DNA of 64,000 nt from the NCBI RefSeq assembly GCF_004303025.1, contig NZ_PJQW01000006.1:134175-198174 (forward strand), read 5' to 3'. The notes under the pieces were generated by a model. It saw only the letters and a list, made by a program, of their open reading frames with translations, made no database searches and was not told the origin of the DNA. This stretch comes from Flavobacterium sp. J27. Lineage in GTDB: Bacteria > Bacteroidota > Bacteroidia > Flavobacteriales > Flavobacteriaceae. Positions 35,120 through 43,340 of the stretch are shown here, piece by piece; the stretch's first letter is position 1, and the number at the start of each line of letters is the position of its first letter. The position numbers and the translations under genes are program-made.

Positions 35120-38098
35120 TTATTTTTTAATTATTTTTATAGTAGTTATTTCTTTTTCGGAGTATATTTTTACAACATACAGTCCAGATGATAAGTTGCT
35201 GAAATGAATTGTGTTTGATTCAATAGTGCTTTTTATTTTCTGACCTAAAAGAGTATACACTTCTAGTTTTTTAATTGAAGTATGATCTGTTGATTGAATT
35301 GTTAAACTATCTTGTACTGGATTGTTAAATTTCCATTTTTCATTATTATAGTTTATGAGACCTAATGAAAAAGTAGTAGAATCAATTGTATTTGTACTTT
35401 GAGCTAAATTAATATATGGATTATTACCAAGTATTTCTTCACCATCTAAAGGAGCATATAATTCCAAACTTGATTTAAGCATTTGATTATTATGTAATGC
35501 TGTAATTTCTTCTAAATTCATACCTGAGCGATAAAAAAACCAATTTCGGTATTGTATCAAATTAGGTGCGTTTACTGGGTTTAAAGTAAATGTTTCTACT
35601 TCAAGATTTTCGTTATAACTACCTACTAAATTTGAATCTATATATAAGTTTGTTTCTCCGCGAGCATAAAAATGAGATAATGAAATTTTATGCCATTGAT
35701 TATCGTTAATAATGGTATTACTAGTAATGGTATTACCAGATGGAGAATTATAGACTAAGTGTCCGTTTGAGTCAATACTTAGTGTTCCAGTTGTTGCTGT
35801 TTGTGTAGTAAAAGAAAAAAGAGTTCCAGTGGCATTTGTTTTTATGTCGATTACATTTGTAAATGGGTGAATTATATGTTCAGGAGTAAATTCTAATGAT
35901 CCTGAGGAAAATGCATTATTTACTTCTAAATATGTACTTGTGATGAGTTGAGGTAATGGTTTTTGTAATTCTAAAGCATCAAATAAGGAAGGTACTATGG
36001 CATAGAAAAATTCGGTATGACCAGCATCATTAGGATGTAATGCGTCGTCTTGATAACCTGTTGCCCATTGTCCTGAACCATTATCTATAGCACCTAATAA
36101 GTTGACACTTGCAACATTCCATTGGTGGATTAATAAATTCATTTGTTTGATATAATTATAATCTGTTGCATTATAATCAGCTCGGGTATAATTGTTCATT
36201 ATTACAGGTGTTTTTCCTTCTTGTTCGGCTTTTGTAATAAGTAATTGCATATTAGTGCTAAATTGATCAAAACTAGATTGTCCATTTTCATGAATGCCTT
36301 CATTACCAAGCGATAATCCATAGATGACAAATTGGCTACAATCGGCAATTAAATCTTTTTCCCAACGATTTAAAACTGCAATTGTATTATTTCCGTTGAT
36401 AGCTAAATTAGAAGTTGTCCATTCAGAACCTATTCCTGCTGAAAACCGATCGATTAATAATTGTCCATATTTGTAAGCATAACCTTGGTTTGAAGTAGCA
36501 CCTTGACCATTTGAAACCGAAGAACCCATGATTGAAATTTTATGATTATCTATAGCAATACATTCTATATTATAAGTATAGTTTTGTAAGTTTAAAGTAA
36601 TTTGGAAAACCCCATAATTTAAGTCAATATCTTCAAACGGAATGTTAAATGCATTACCTTGTGATTCCATAATGACTGTGTTGTTATTATTAGAAACTTT
36701 TTTCATTACATAATTCCATGAATTATTTCCTTTAAAAACAAATCTAGGATTTGTGTCTGTGTTAACAACATTCATTTGTATAGTTCCAGACCATATACCA
36801 TTATTTTGATATGTTAGAGGTTCGTCACCATTCCAGCTATTTGTAATAGTACTCCCTACGACACTCCAGTTTATAGGTAGAATGGTATAGGTATTGGTAT
36901 TTAAATCTACTGTTATTAAGACAGGACCAGTTTCAATAGGGTCTATCCCAGGACCATTTATAGCGAGTGTTCCAGCACCCGATTCGTTTCCATAAACAGT
37001 AGCATTTGTGTCTAAAGAAGTATAAAAGTTAAAAGTACCGGATGGATTTAAAGAGGTATATAATTCAAAAATATTGGTAACATTGTTTTGAGAATTGGTT
37101 ACCATTCTCATAGGAATTGCGGTTGCAGGGTTGTCACCGTTTTCTGTTGTTGAGCCAGAAAAATAAAGTTTGGTAGTTTGGTTAGAAATAGTTATCGTTT
37201 TGGAATCTGAGATTGATGGGTTCTGAACACTTGTAGCAGTAACAATTATGCTTCCATTTTGAATAGGTGTTACTAATCCAGTGTTGCTAATACTAGCTAT
37301 GCTTGAATTATCTATTGACCAATTTACATCTGGAAAAGTAGCATTAGCAGGGCTAACAATAGCATTCATTTGTGATGCTTGCCCACTAATGGTTATGTCG
37401 TTTCCTGTTACTTGTACAGTGGTTACTTCAACAGTTGGAACATTATATTCTTCGATTTTAATCGCATTTATGTATGCAAAGCCACCTTGTGCAATTGACA
37501 GATTGATAGTTATGTTCCCTAAATTATTTGGATATAATAATGGAGTGGTTAAAATAGTTGTAAGATTACCAGTACTACCATCACTTGTTTGAATTTGATT
37601 GCTATAGGTTGAAGAACCTGTAAAGGTATAATTAGAAATGCGTACAGAGCTTGTTGGTCTGGAAGCAAAAACTGAAAATTGATAGGCTTTAGAAGGGTTT
37701 AAGTTTCCTAATTTTAAAGCTCCAGTAGCATTTGCTGAACCGCCAGTTTCTAAATAAAAATAATCTTGCGTAGCGGTAGAAATAGCTAGTTCCTCTAAGT
37801 TTGAAGAAGTATTTGTTGGACCATAATTAATATTGGTATTAACAACAAAACTATCAGTTACTTCTAAAGTATAATTTGAAGCAGTATTGTTAGAATTAAT
37901 AAGTGTGCTTATGCTACTTAAAGAACCATTTGTACAGTTATTCCAATAATTTGAATTAGTGTCAGGACTTGAGGTTATACTTCCATTTGTTCCAGTTGAG
38001 GGACCAAAATCAACTAAAAAGAATTGATCTAACGATTGAGCTTTACATTGAAATGTATAACTGAAAATAATTAGGATTAATAGTAGTGTTTTTTTCAT
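35120..38098 (-). CDS. Multidomain SGNH hydrolase with SusE/F-like binding region, LamG-like domain and T9SS tail
   Basis: The 992-aa secreted protein has a signal peptide (ending CKA-Q), then a beta-sandwich at about 25-220 (FFLVDFGPSTGTNG, LKLGNLNPSKAYQFSVFASRP), a Big_2-like Ig domain (about 222-307) and a SusE/F-like region (about 309-515) that matches the lipoprotein at 26837. The SGNH hydrolase (about 519-710) has block I GSSVSNG (Ser 527), block III GLSLGNEG and block V DALHPN (Asp 685, His 688). A LamG-like domain (about 735-890) and a T9SS sorting domain (from about 920, ending GLYVVKIYSEKEITTIKIIKK) follow. The catalytic triad is complete, so esterase activity on a substituted glycan is likely. 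Substrate unknown. It lies behind the regulator gene region and has its own promoter area. Confidence 0.88.
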   Translation of the reverse strand: MKKTLLLILIIFSYTFQCKAQSLDQFFLVDFGPSTGTNGSITSSPDTNSNYWNNCTNGSLSSISTLINSNNTASNYTLEVTDSFVVNTNINYGPTNTSSNLEELAISTATQDYFYLETGGSANATGALKLGNLNPSKAYQFSVFASRPTSSVRISNYTFTGSSTYSNQIQTSDGSTGNLTTILTTPLLYPNNLGNITINLSIAQGGFAYINAIKIEEYNVPTVEVTTVQVTGNDITISGQASQMNAIVSPANATFPDVNWSIDNSSIASISNTGLVTPIQNGSIIVTATSVQNPSISDSKTITISNQTTKLYFSGSTTENGDNPATAIPMRMVTNSQNNVTNIFELYTSLNPSGTFNFYTSLDTNATVYGNESGAGTLAINGPGIDPIETGPVLITVDLNTNTYTILPINWSVVGSTITNSWNGDEPLTYQNNGIWSGTIQMNVVNTDTNPRFVFKGNNSWNYVMKKVSNNNNTVIMESQGNAFNIPFEDIDLNYGVFQITLNLQNYTYNIECIAIDNHKISIMGSSVSNGQGATSNQGYAYKYGQLLIDRFSAGIGSEWTTSNLAINGNNTIAVLNRWEKDLIADCSQFVIYGLSLGNEGIHENGQSSFDQFSTNMQLLITKAEQEGKTPVIMNNYTRADYNATDYNYIKQMNLLIHQWNVASVNLLGAIDNGSGQWATGYQDDALHPNDAGHTEFFYAIVPSLFDALELQKPLPQLITSTYLEVNNAFSSGSLEFTPEHIIHPFTNVIDIKTNATGTLFSFTTQTATTGTLSIDSNGHLVYNSPSGNTITSNTIINDNQWHKISLSHFYARGETNLYIDSNLVGSYNENLEVETFTLNPVNAPNLIQYRNWFFYRSGMNLEEITALHNNQMLKSSLELYAPLDGEEILGNNPYINLAQSTNTIDSTTFSLGLINYNNEKWKFNNPVQDSLTIQSTDHTSIKKLEVYTLLGQKIKSTIESNTIHFSNLSSGLYVVKIYSEKEITTIKIIKK

Positions 38099-38204
38099 AT
38101 TACTTCATTTTAAATTAATAAAAAGAGAAACTCATAATTGCATAAAGTAGATGCAACTATATCGTTTGCGAAGTAATATAAAAAAAAGCTTAATTTTTTG
38201 AAGA

Positions 38205-38298
38205 GTAGTAAATAAGTAGAAAATTACAATACTTTTATGTAGTTAATACTTTGTATTTCAAGTGTTAATTAAAAAAAAGAACTTTTAAAAAAGTAGTA
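38205..38298 (-). promoter_or_regulatory. Two regulatory motifs upstream of the SGNH gene, shared with susC
   Basis: GTAGTAAATAAGTAGA (38205-38220, then TTAC at 38224-38227) and AAAAAGTAGTA (38288-38298) repeat the two motifs upstream of susC, again 86 bp apart. A weak -7 candidate TACTTCGC starts 30 bp downstream on the minus strand. The rest of the 267-bp gap (38099-38365) is A/T tracts with no other feature seen. Confidence 0.6.
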
Positions 38299-38365
38299 AA
38301 ATAAATATTGTTTTTTTGTGATTTATTTATTTTTTGTATATTTTTTTTATGTTTTTTAAAATATT

Positions 38366-39382
38366 TTATTTCCAATTAATAACATAACCAGGTACCTTAT
38401 CTATTTTATAGGTTATCTCGCAGCTTTTAGTATCCTTAAGTTGGTTTCCTCTTCCAACAATAATTGGTAAGGTTAAACCGCTTTCATTTAATTCAATTTT
38501 CACATCTTGAAAAACTATAATTCGAGTAATTAATGTTAAGCAATCAAAATTGTGTATTAGCTTGGAATTTAAATAAATTTCTTTTTTTGCTAAAACTTGT
38601 GTTTTTTCTTCCTTTAAGTTTAAAGGATATTTTTCGTTTGATTGATTATTAATTTCTATTAATCTGTCTAACACTAAATTGAAATCCATTTCATCTGTTT
38701 CCGAAATTCTATTTTTAAATTTTCTATAATTCAATAAACAAATATCTAATGCGAGTAATTCTGGAATCAAAATAGTGTTTTTGGGAACTTGGTTTAATAA
38801 ATTGATGGTTATCGGAATTTGTTGCTCCTTGATAAGTCCGCATTGTAATGTTTCGCTCAAAACAATGTCGATTGTTTCTGGGTTTTTCAATTGAATTGTG
38901 GTTGCATCTTTATTTTCATATGAAATAATATGTTTCTCAAAACCGAGTTTTTGAATAACCTCTTTCATATTCTTAAAGCTTTGTTCGTTTATCTCTATTA
39001 CAGTCGCTTGAACCTGATCTGGTGAGAAACTTGCAAAAATAGGTAAGAGTAAAGTAGCATATGGCCCAGTTCCAGCATACAATATATGAATACCCTTCTT
39101 TTGTTTTTGGAGTAGCATTTCTACTGCTTTAAAAACGCCACTTATAAAAAGCTTGGTGCGTAAAAGATCATCTATACACATAGCGGCCCAAGTGGTACCT
39201 AATGCTTTTCCATTATTAAAATGAATACTTTCTTTATTTGCTTCGCTGTCTAAGTCTAATGTAGTAAGTTCTGTTACAATTTTTTTATATGAAGCAATAG
39301 TATTGGATAATTCTAAAAAATCATTTTGATCTTTTTTAAAAACGCTTCCAATTTGCTGTAGCGATTCAATGTAGTGGTGCAT
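38366..39382 (-). CDS. Class I SAM-dependent methyltransferase, PRMT-like
   Basis: The 338-aa protein has a SAM-binding motif I, HILYAGTGPYATLLLP (about 97-112), motif II ATVIEINEQS with the acidic residue that holds the ribose, and a later IVLSETLQCGLIKEQQ that resembles the double-E loop of protein arginine methyltransferases (two acidic residues around a hydrophobic turn). The C-terminal part is beta-rich (LALDICLLNY, CLTLITRIIVFQ), like the PRMT barrel. It has no signal peptide and should be cytoplasmic. It is monocistronic, and its 5' side is the inverted-repeat region at 39446-39523. Substrate cannot be told. A small-molecule methyltransferase with a similar fold is the main alternative. 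Confidence 0.7.
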   Translation of the reverse strand: MHHYIESLQQIGSVFKKDQNDFLELSNTIASYKKIVTELTTLDLDSEANKESIHFNNGKALGTTWAAMCIDDLLRTKLFISGVFKAVEMLLQKQKKGIHILYAGTGPYATLLLPIFASFSPDQVQATVIEINEQSFKNMKEVIQKLGFEKHIISYENKDATTIQLKNPETIDIVLSETLQCGLIKEQQIPITINLLNQVPKNTILIPELLALDICLLNYRKFKNRISETDEMDFNLVLDRLIEINNQSNEKYPLNLKEEKTQVLAKKEIYLNSKLIHNFDCLTLITRIIVFQDVKIELNESGLTLPIIVGRGNQLKDTKSCEITYKIDKVPGYVINWK

Positions 39383-39445
39383 TAAATTTTAATGTTAATA
39401 GGTAAGCGATAAAAATAACTATAATTATTAAAATTTAAATAAAAA

Positions 39446-39523
39446 AACACAATTCCCTGAAGCTTTTTGCCTATTTGCTTGATTTAAAAGGAGTAGAATT
39501 CCAAATTAAAAGGGAATTGTGTT
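39446..39523. repeat. Perfect 13-bp inverted repeat around a 52-nt centre
   Basis: AACACAATTCCCT (39446-39458) pairs with 39511-39523 without mismatch. The 52-nt centre has a weaker inner stem (AAGC near 39460, GCTT near 39477). There is no gene in 39383-39610. It could be a small structured RNA, a leader of the methyltransferase gene, or a long-loop terminator for the operon upstream. No T tract follows on either side. Confidence 0.5.
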
Positions 39524-39610
39524 ATGAATTGAAATTATAGAAGCAAAAATATAAAAAAAAATACTTTTTAAATACGTGTTTTTACCTGTTTTAAGAAATA
39601 ATTAAGAATT

Positions 39611-40081
39611 TTAGTTTTTATAATTAAAATAGTTTTGATTTTCTTTTATATACTGAATTAATAAAGCAATTATATCTTCTTCAAGTTCTTCATTAAAAAA
39701 GAGTTCGTCTAAATCTTCCCAAGCAGAAAAAACTTTTTCATCCAATTTGGTTAGTGTATTTTGTCTTTTAATATGCGTGTCGTGATAATTATTAATACCA
39801 AAAAGACCAATAGCTTTTGCTATTAAGTTTGCTGTTTTGGTTGCACCAACTTTTTTGTAAGCTTCTACAACTTCTCTAGCAAAATCACCCGATTCACTTT
39901 TGAAAAAATATGAAAAACCACCTTCATTCATAACTCCTTCAAAAATATCGATGAGTACAAAGTTTTTTTCTCCTTCGGTAAGTGTATCATTTTCTTCTTT
40001 TTTATCCCATATGATTGTTCCAATGGTTTCAATGATTTCTATATCATCTTTTAATTGAAGAATTTCTTGTAAGTTTTTCAT
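39611..40081 (-). CDS. DUF4375 domain protein
   Basis: The 156-aa cytoplasmic, acidic and helical protein holds the pattern NEGGFSYFFKSESGDFAREV followed by YKKVGATKTANLIAKAI. This is the core of DUF4375 (asparagine-glycine-glycine-phenylalanine plus a phenylalanine pair, then an 'iGA..tA.l' helix). The family has no proven activity. Members often act as single-domain proteins in Bacteroidota and Proteobacteria. It is the third gene of the uvrB operon and starts 3 nt after the YciI-like gene. Confidence 0.75.
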   Translation of the reverse strand: MKNLQEILQLKDDIEIIETIGTIIWDKKEENDTLTEGEKNFVLIDIFEGVMNEGGFSYFFKSESGDFAREVVEAYKKVGATKTANLIAKAIGLFGINNYHDTHIKRQNTLTKLDEKVFSAWEDLDELFFNEELEEDIIALLIQYIKENQNYFNYKN

Positions 40082-40084
40082 TTT

Positions 40085-40543
40085 TTAAGGTTTGATTTTC
40101 CAAATTTTGTCTGACACTTCTAAATATTCAGATAAAGCTGCAGAACCATACCAATTGTATAATTCGACAGCTAATATATTTTCTTTAATTGCTTTGTCGC
40201 GTTGCAATAAAGCGTTTGCTTCTTCAAACGAAGTGACATTCAAAATGAATATTCCTCTAATATTATTGTCATTTTTATTCATAGGACCAGCCACAATTAA
40301 CTTATTTTCTTTTACCATTTTATGGATGTTTTCCATATGACTTTTAAAACAAGAAGCGATAAACTCTTTGTCTGAAGAGGTATTAGTACCTGTTTTTAAA
40401 ACTACAAATACATAGGATTTCATACCATAATCATCAGCATTTAATTTTTTAGCTAATGTAGCATCATAATTGGGGTTTGTCTCTTGTGCATTTGTAAAAA
40501 AGCTCATAAAAAGTAATCCAAACAATAGGTATTTTTGTAGCAT
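40085..40543 (-). CDS. Secreted YciI-like protein
   Basis: The 152-aa protein has a signal peptide (LLFGLLFMSFFTNA-Q), unusual for the YciI family, whose members are mostly cytoplasmic. The domain (about 45-140) shows the ferredoxin-like pattern YVFVVLKTGTN, CFKSHMENIHKMVKENKLIVAGPM, IRGIFILNVTSFEEANALLQRD and AVELYNWYG, matching YCII-related proteins with a His in the active cleft (SHMENI). It lies 2 nt after uvrB and 3 nt before the DUF4375 gene. Enzymatic role is unproven. It should act in the periplasm. Confidence 0.8.
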   Translation of the reverse strand: MLQKYLLFGLLFMSFFTNAQETNPNYDATLAKKLNADDYGMKSYVFVVLKTGTNTSSDKEFIASCFKSHMENIHKMVKENKLIVAGPMNKNDNNIRGIFILNVTSFEEANALLQRDKAIKENILAVELYNWYGSAALSEYLEVSDKIWKIKP

Positions 40544-40545
40544 AA

Positions 40546-42534
40546 TTAAATTTTTTCTTGTAACACTTTTATTTCATCTCTTAGTTTAGCTGCTTGCATA
40601 AAATCAAGTTCTTTGGCCGCTTTTTCCATCGCTTTTCGTTTTTCTCGAATTTTTTTTTCAATTTCTGGTTTTGATAAATATTCGCTTTCTGGTTCTGCAG
40701 CTTTATATTCTAAATTTTCATAATAATGCGTAGAAACTGAATTACCACTAAGAGCATTCCCTAAGCTTTTATTTAATGCTTTTGGAACCAAATTATTATC
40801 TGCGTTATATTTCATTTGTTTTTCCCTTCTGTAATTGGTTTCGTCTATCGTTTTTTGCATACTTTGAGTTATTTTATCAGCATACATAATAGCTTTACCA
40901 TTTACATTACGAGCGGCACGACCTACAGTTTGTGTTAAAGATCGGTGACTTCTTAAAAAGCCTTCTTTATCTGCATCTAAAATGGCAACTAAAGAAACTT
41001 CAGGCAAATCTAAACCCTCTCTTAATAAATTTACTCCAATTAAAACATCAAACAACCCTTTGCGTAAATCTTGCATTATTTCAACGCGTTCTAAAGTATC
41101 TACATCAGAATGAATATAACGGCATCGAATAGCCACTTTAGTTAAATATTTGGTTAATTCTTCTGCCATTCTTTTAGTTAAAGTAGTAACCAAAACGCGT
41201 TCATCTGCTTCACAACGCACTTGTATTTCTTCTATTAAATCATCAATTTGATTGGCACTAGGGCGAATTTCAATTATTGGATCCAATAAACCAGTAGGGC
41301 GAATAATTTGTTCCACATAAATTCCTTCTGATTTTTCTAATTCGTAATCAGCAGGCGTTGCAGAAACATAAACCACTTGATTTTGAAGCGCTTCAAATTC
41401 TTCAAATTTGAGTGGGCGATTATCCATGGCGGCTGGTAATCTAAAACCATATTCTACTAAGTTTTCTTTTCTACTTCTATCACCTCCATACATAGCATGA
41501 ACTTGAGAAACTGTAACATGACTTTCATCAACTACCATTAAGAAATCGTCTGGGAAATAATCTAAAAGACAGAAAGGTCTTGTACCGGCTTCTCGGCCAT
41601 CTAAGTATCTAGAATAATTTTCAATTCCAGAGCAATATCCTAATTCGCGTATCATTTCCAAATCAAAATTGGTGCGTTCTTCTAATCTTTTGGCTTCTAA
41701 ATGTTTACCAATCTCTTTAAAATAGTCTACTTGTTTTACCAAATCTTGCTGAATTTCCCAAATGGCTTTTTGTAACACATCGGGTGAAGTGACAAACATA
41801 TTAGCAGGATAAATATTCAGTTTTTCATATTTCTCAATAACTTGAGCCGAACGAGAGTCGAAGCATTCAATTTCTTCGATTTCGTCTCCAAAAAAATGAA
41901 TCCGAAAAGGGTCGTCAGCATAGCTTGGAAACACTTCAACAGTATCTCCTTTAATGCGAAAGGTTCCAGGAGTAAATTCTGCTTCGGTTCGAGCGTATAA
42001 ACTTTGTACTAAACGATGTAAGAATTTGGTACGAGAAATAACCTGATCCCGTTCAATACTTACTACATTTTTTTGAAATTCTATAGGATTACCAATACCA
42101 TACAAACAGGAAACAGATGAAATAACAATAATATCTCTTCGCCCAGAAAGTAGGGCAGAAGTAGTACTTAATCTCAATTTTTCCAATTCGTCATTGATAG
42201 ATAGATCTTTTTCTATATAAGTACCTGTAACAGGAATAAACGCTTCAGGTTGATAATAGTCATAATACGAAACAAAATACTGAACCGAATTATTGGGAAA
42301 AAATTGTTTGAATTCTGAATATAATTGAGCTGCTAATGTTTTATTGTGCGCTAAAACTAAGGTAGGTTTTTGCACTTCTTGTACTACATTAGCAACTGTA
42401 AATGTTTTTCCTGAACCAGTTACTCCTAATAAAGTTTGGTATTTTTCACCATTTAGAATTCCTTTCGCTAATTTTTCAATGGCTTGAGGTTGATCTCCAG
42501 TGGGTTTATAATCTGATACTACTTGAAACTTCAT
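40546..42534 (-). CDS. uvrB: Excinuclease ABC subunit B
   Basis: The 662-aa protein is the damage-verifying helicase-like subunit of nucleotide excision repair. It receives damaged DNA from UvrA and recruits UvrC. Seen in order: N-terminal YKPTGDQPQAIEKLAKGI, Walker A GVTGSGKT (37-44), the beta-hairpin region SYYDYYQPEAFIP that locks behind lesions, Walker B LMVVDESH, helicase motifs VLVTTLTKRMAEELTKYL, GVNLLREGLDLPEVSLVAI and QTVGRAARN, and the C-terminal UVR motif (EKAAKELDFMQAAKLRDEI) that binds UvrC. Length is normal. It heads an operon with the secreted YciI-like and DUF4375 genes. A -7 element lies at 42593-42600. Confidence 0.98.
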   Translation of the reverse strand: MKFQVVSDYKPTGDQPQAIEKLAKGILNGEKYQTLLGVTGSGKTFTVANVVQEVQKPTLVLAHNKTLAAQLYSEFKQFFPNNSVQYFVSYYDYYQPEAFIPVTGTYIEKDLSINDELEKLRLSTTSALLSGRRDIIVISSVSCLYGIGNPIEFQKNVVSIERDQVISRTKFLHRLVQSLYARTEAEFTPGTFRIKGDTVEVFPSYADDPFRIHFFGDEIEEIECFDSRSAQVIEKYEKLNIYPANMFVTSPDVLQKAIWEIQQDLVKQVDYFKEIGKHLEAKRLEERTNFDLEMIRELGYCSGIENYSRYLDGREAGTRPFCLLDYFPDDFLMVVDESHVTVSQVHAMYGGDRSRKENLVEYGFRLPAAMDNRPLKFEEFEALQNQVVYVSATPADYELEKSEGIYVEQIIRPTGLLDPIIEIRPSANQIDDLIEEIQVRCEADERVLVTTLTKRMAEELTKYLTKVAIRCRYIHSDVDTLERVEIMQDLRKGLFDVLIGVNLLREGLDLPEVSLVAILDADKEGFLRSHRSLTQTVGRAARNVNGKAIMYADKITQSMQKTIDETNYRREKQMKYNADNNLVPKALNKSLGNALSGNSVSTHYYENLEYKAAEPESEYLSKPEIEKKIREKRKAMEKAAKELDFMQAAKLRDEIKVLQEKI

Positions 42535-42592
42535 GTATTTTACTTTTTACATTAGCTTAGCTAAGACTTTTTTATTCGTATTACTAAACTAA

Positions 42593-42600
42593 CAAAGATA
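42593..42600 (-). promoter_or_regulatory. -7 promoter element of uvrB
   Basis: TATCTTTG on the minus strand is an exact match to TAnnTTTG, 58 nt upstream of the start codon. No clear TTTG -33 element stands at the usual distance. A divergent TATTTTTG at 42652-42659 faces the NlpC/P60 gene. Confidence 0.5.
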
Positions 42601-42683
42601 AGGAATTGTTGGCTTTTATTTTATTTTAACAGAATTCAATTTTGAAATCCTTATTTTTGATTTTAAGCTGTAAACAGAAGATT

Positions 42684-43244
42684 ATGAAAGGATTTTTTTT
42701 AGTAGTATTTAGTTTTATTTGCATACCTTTTTTCTATTTAAATTTTTCTGAAAAGAAGGATATTCAAAAAGGAAATTCAAAAACAATAATACGTACTCAA
42801 AAAGTGAAAGAAAAAGTACTATTTGATAAACAAAGCAATCAAGAAATTGATAGGGCAGAAATTGTGTCTTTTGCCAAAAGTTTTTTAGATGTTCCTTATG
42901 TGTATTCTTCACAAGATCCTAAAAAAGGGTTTGATTGTTCTGGTTTTGTAAATTATATTTTTAAAAATTTTGCTATTCAAGTACCCAGAGTTTCCAGTGG
43001 ATTTAAAAATTTCGGTAAACCTATTCCTGTAGATTCTGTTGCATTAGGAGATATTTTGGTTTTTACAGGGTATCGTGATAGCACTTCTATAGGTCATGTA
43101 GGTATTGTTTGTGAAGCCGATGGATTGCAGTCAAAATTTATTCATGCCTCATCTGGGAAAGCAATGAAAGTAACCATTAGCGATTTACATTCTGCTCATT
43201 ACTCTAAACGATTTTATCAAGCCATAGATGTGATTAATCCTTAA
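42684..43244 (+). CDS. NlpC/P60-family cell-wall hydrolase
   Basis: The product is about 186 aa, with an N-terminal signal or anchor segment (FFLVVFSFICIPFFYLNF) and a linker. The NlpC/P60 domain (about 70-186) has the catalytic Cys in KGFDCSGFVNYIF, the His in IGHVGIV and the third polar residue in KFIHASSGK. The family cleaves peptide bonds in peptidoglycan stems, usually D-gamma-Glu-diaminopimelate. The start is placed at 42684, since the earlier ATG at 42642 lies before the -7 element TATTTTTG (42652-42659) and adds a tail that breaks the signal sequence. It is monocistronic and divergent from uvrB. Confidence 0.92.
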   Translation: MKGFFLVVFSFICIPFFYLNFSEKKDIQKGNSKTIIRTQKVKEKVLFDKQSNQEIDRAEIVSFAKSFLDVPYVYSSQDPKKGFDCSGFVNYIFKNFAIQVPRVSSGFKNFGKPIPVDSVALGDILVFTGYRDSTSIGHVGIVCEADGLQSKFIHASSGKAMKVTISDLHSAHYSKRFYQAIDVINP

Positions 43245-43340
43245 TTTTAGAATTTCTTTTTTAGCGTAATGAAAAGCTGTTTTTTCGTTGCATAATACAG
43301 ACTATTTTTTTATTATTGTTTTACAAACTTTAACAATAAC

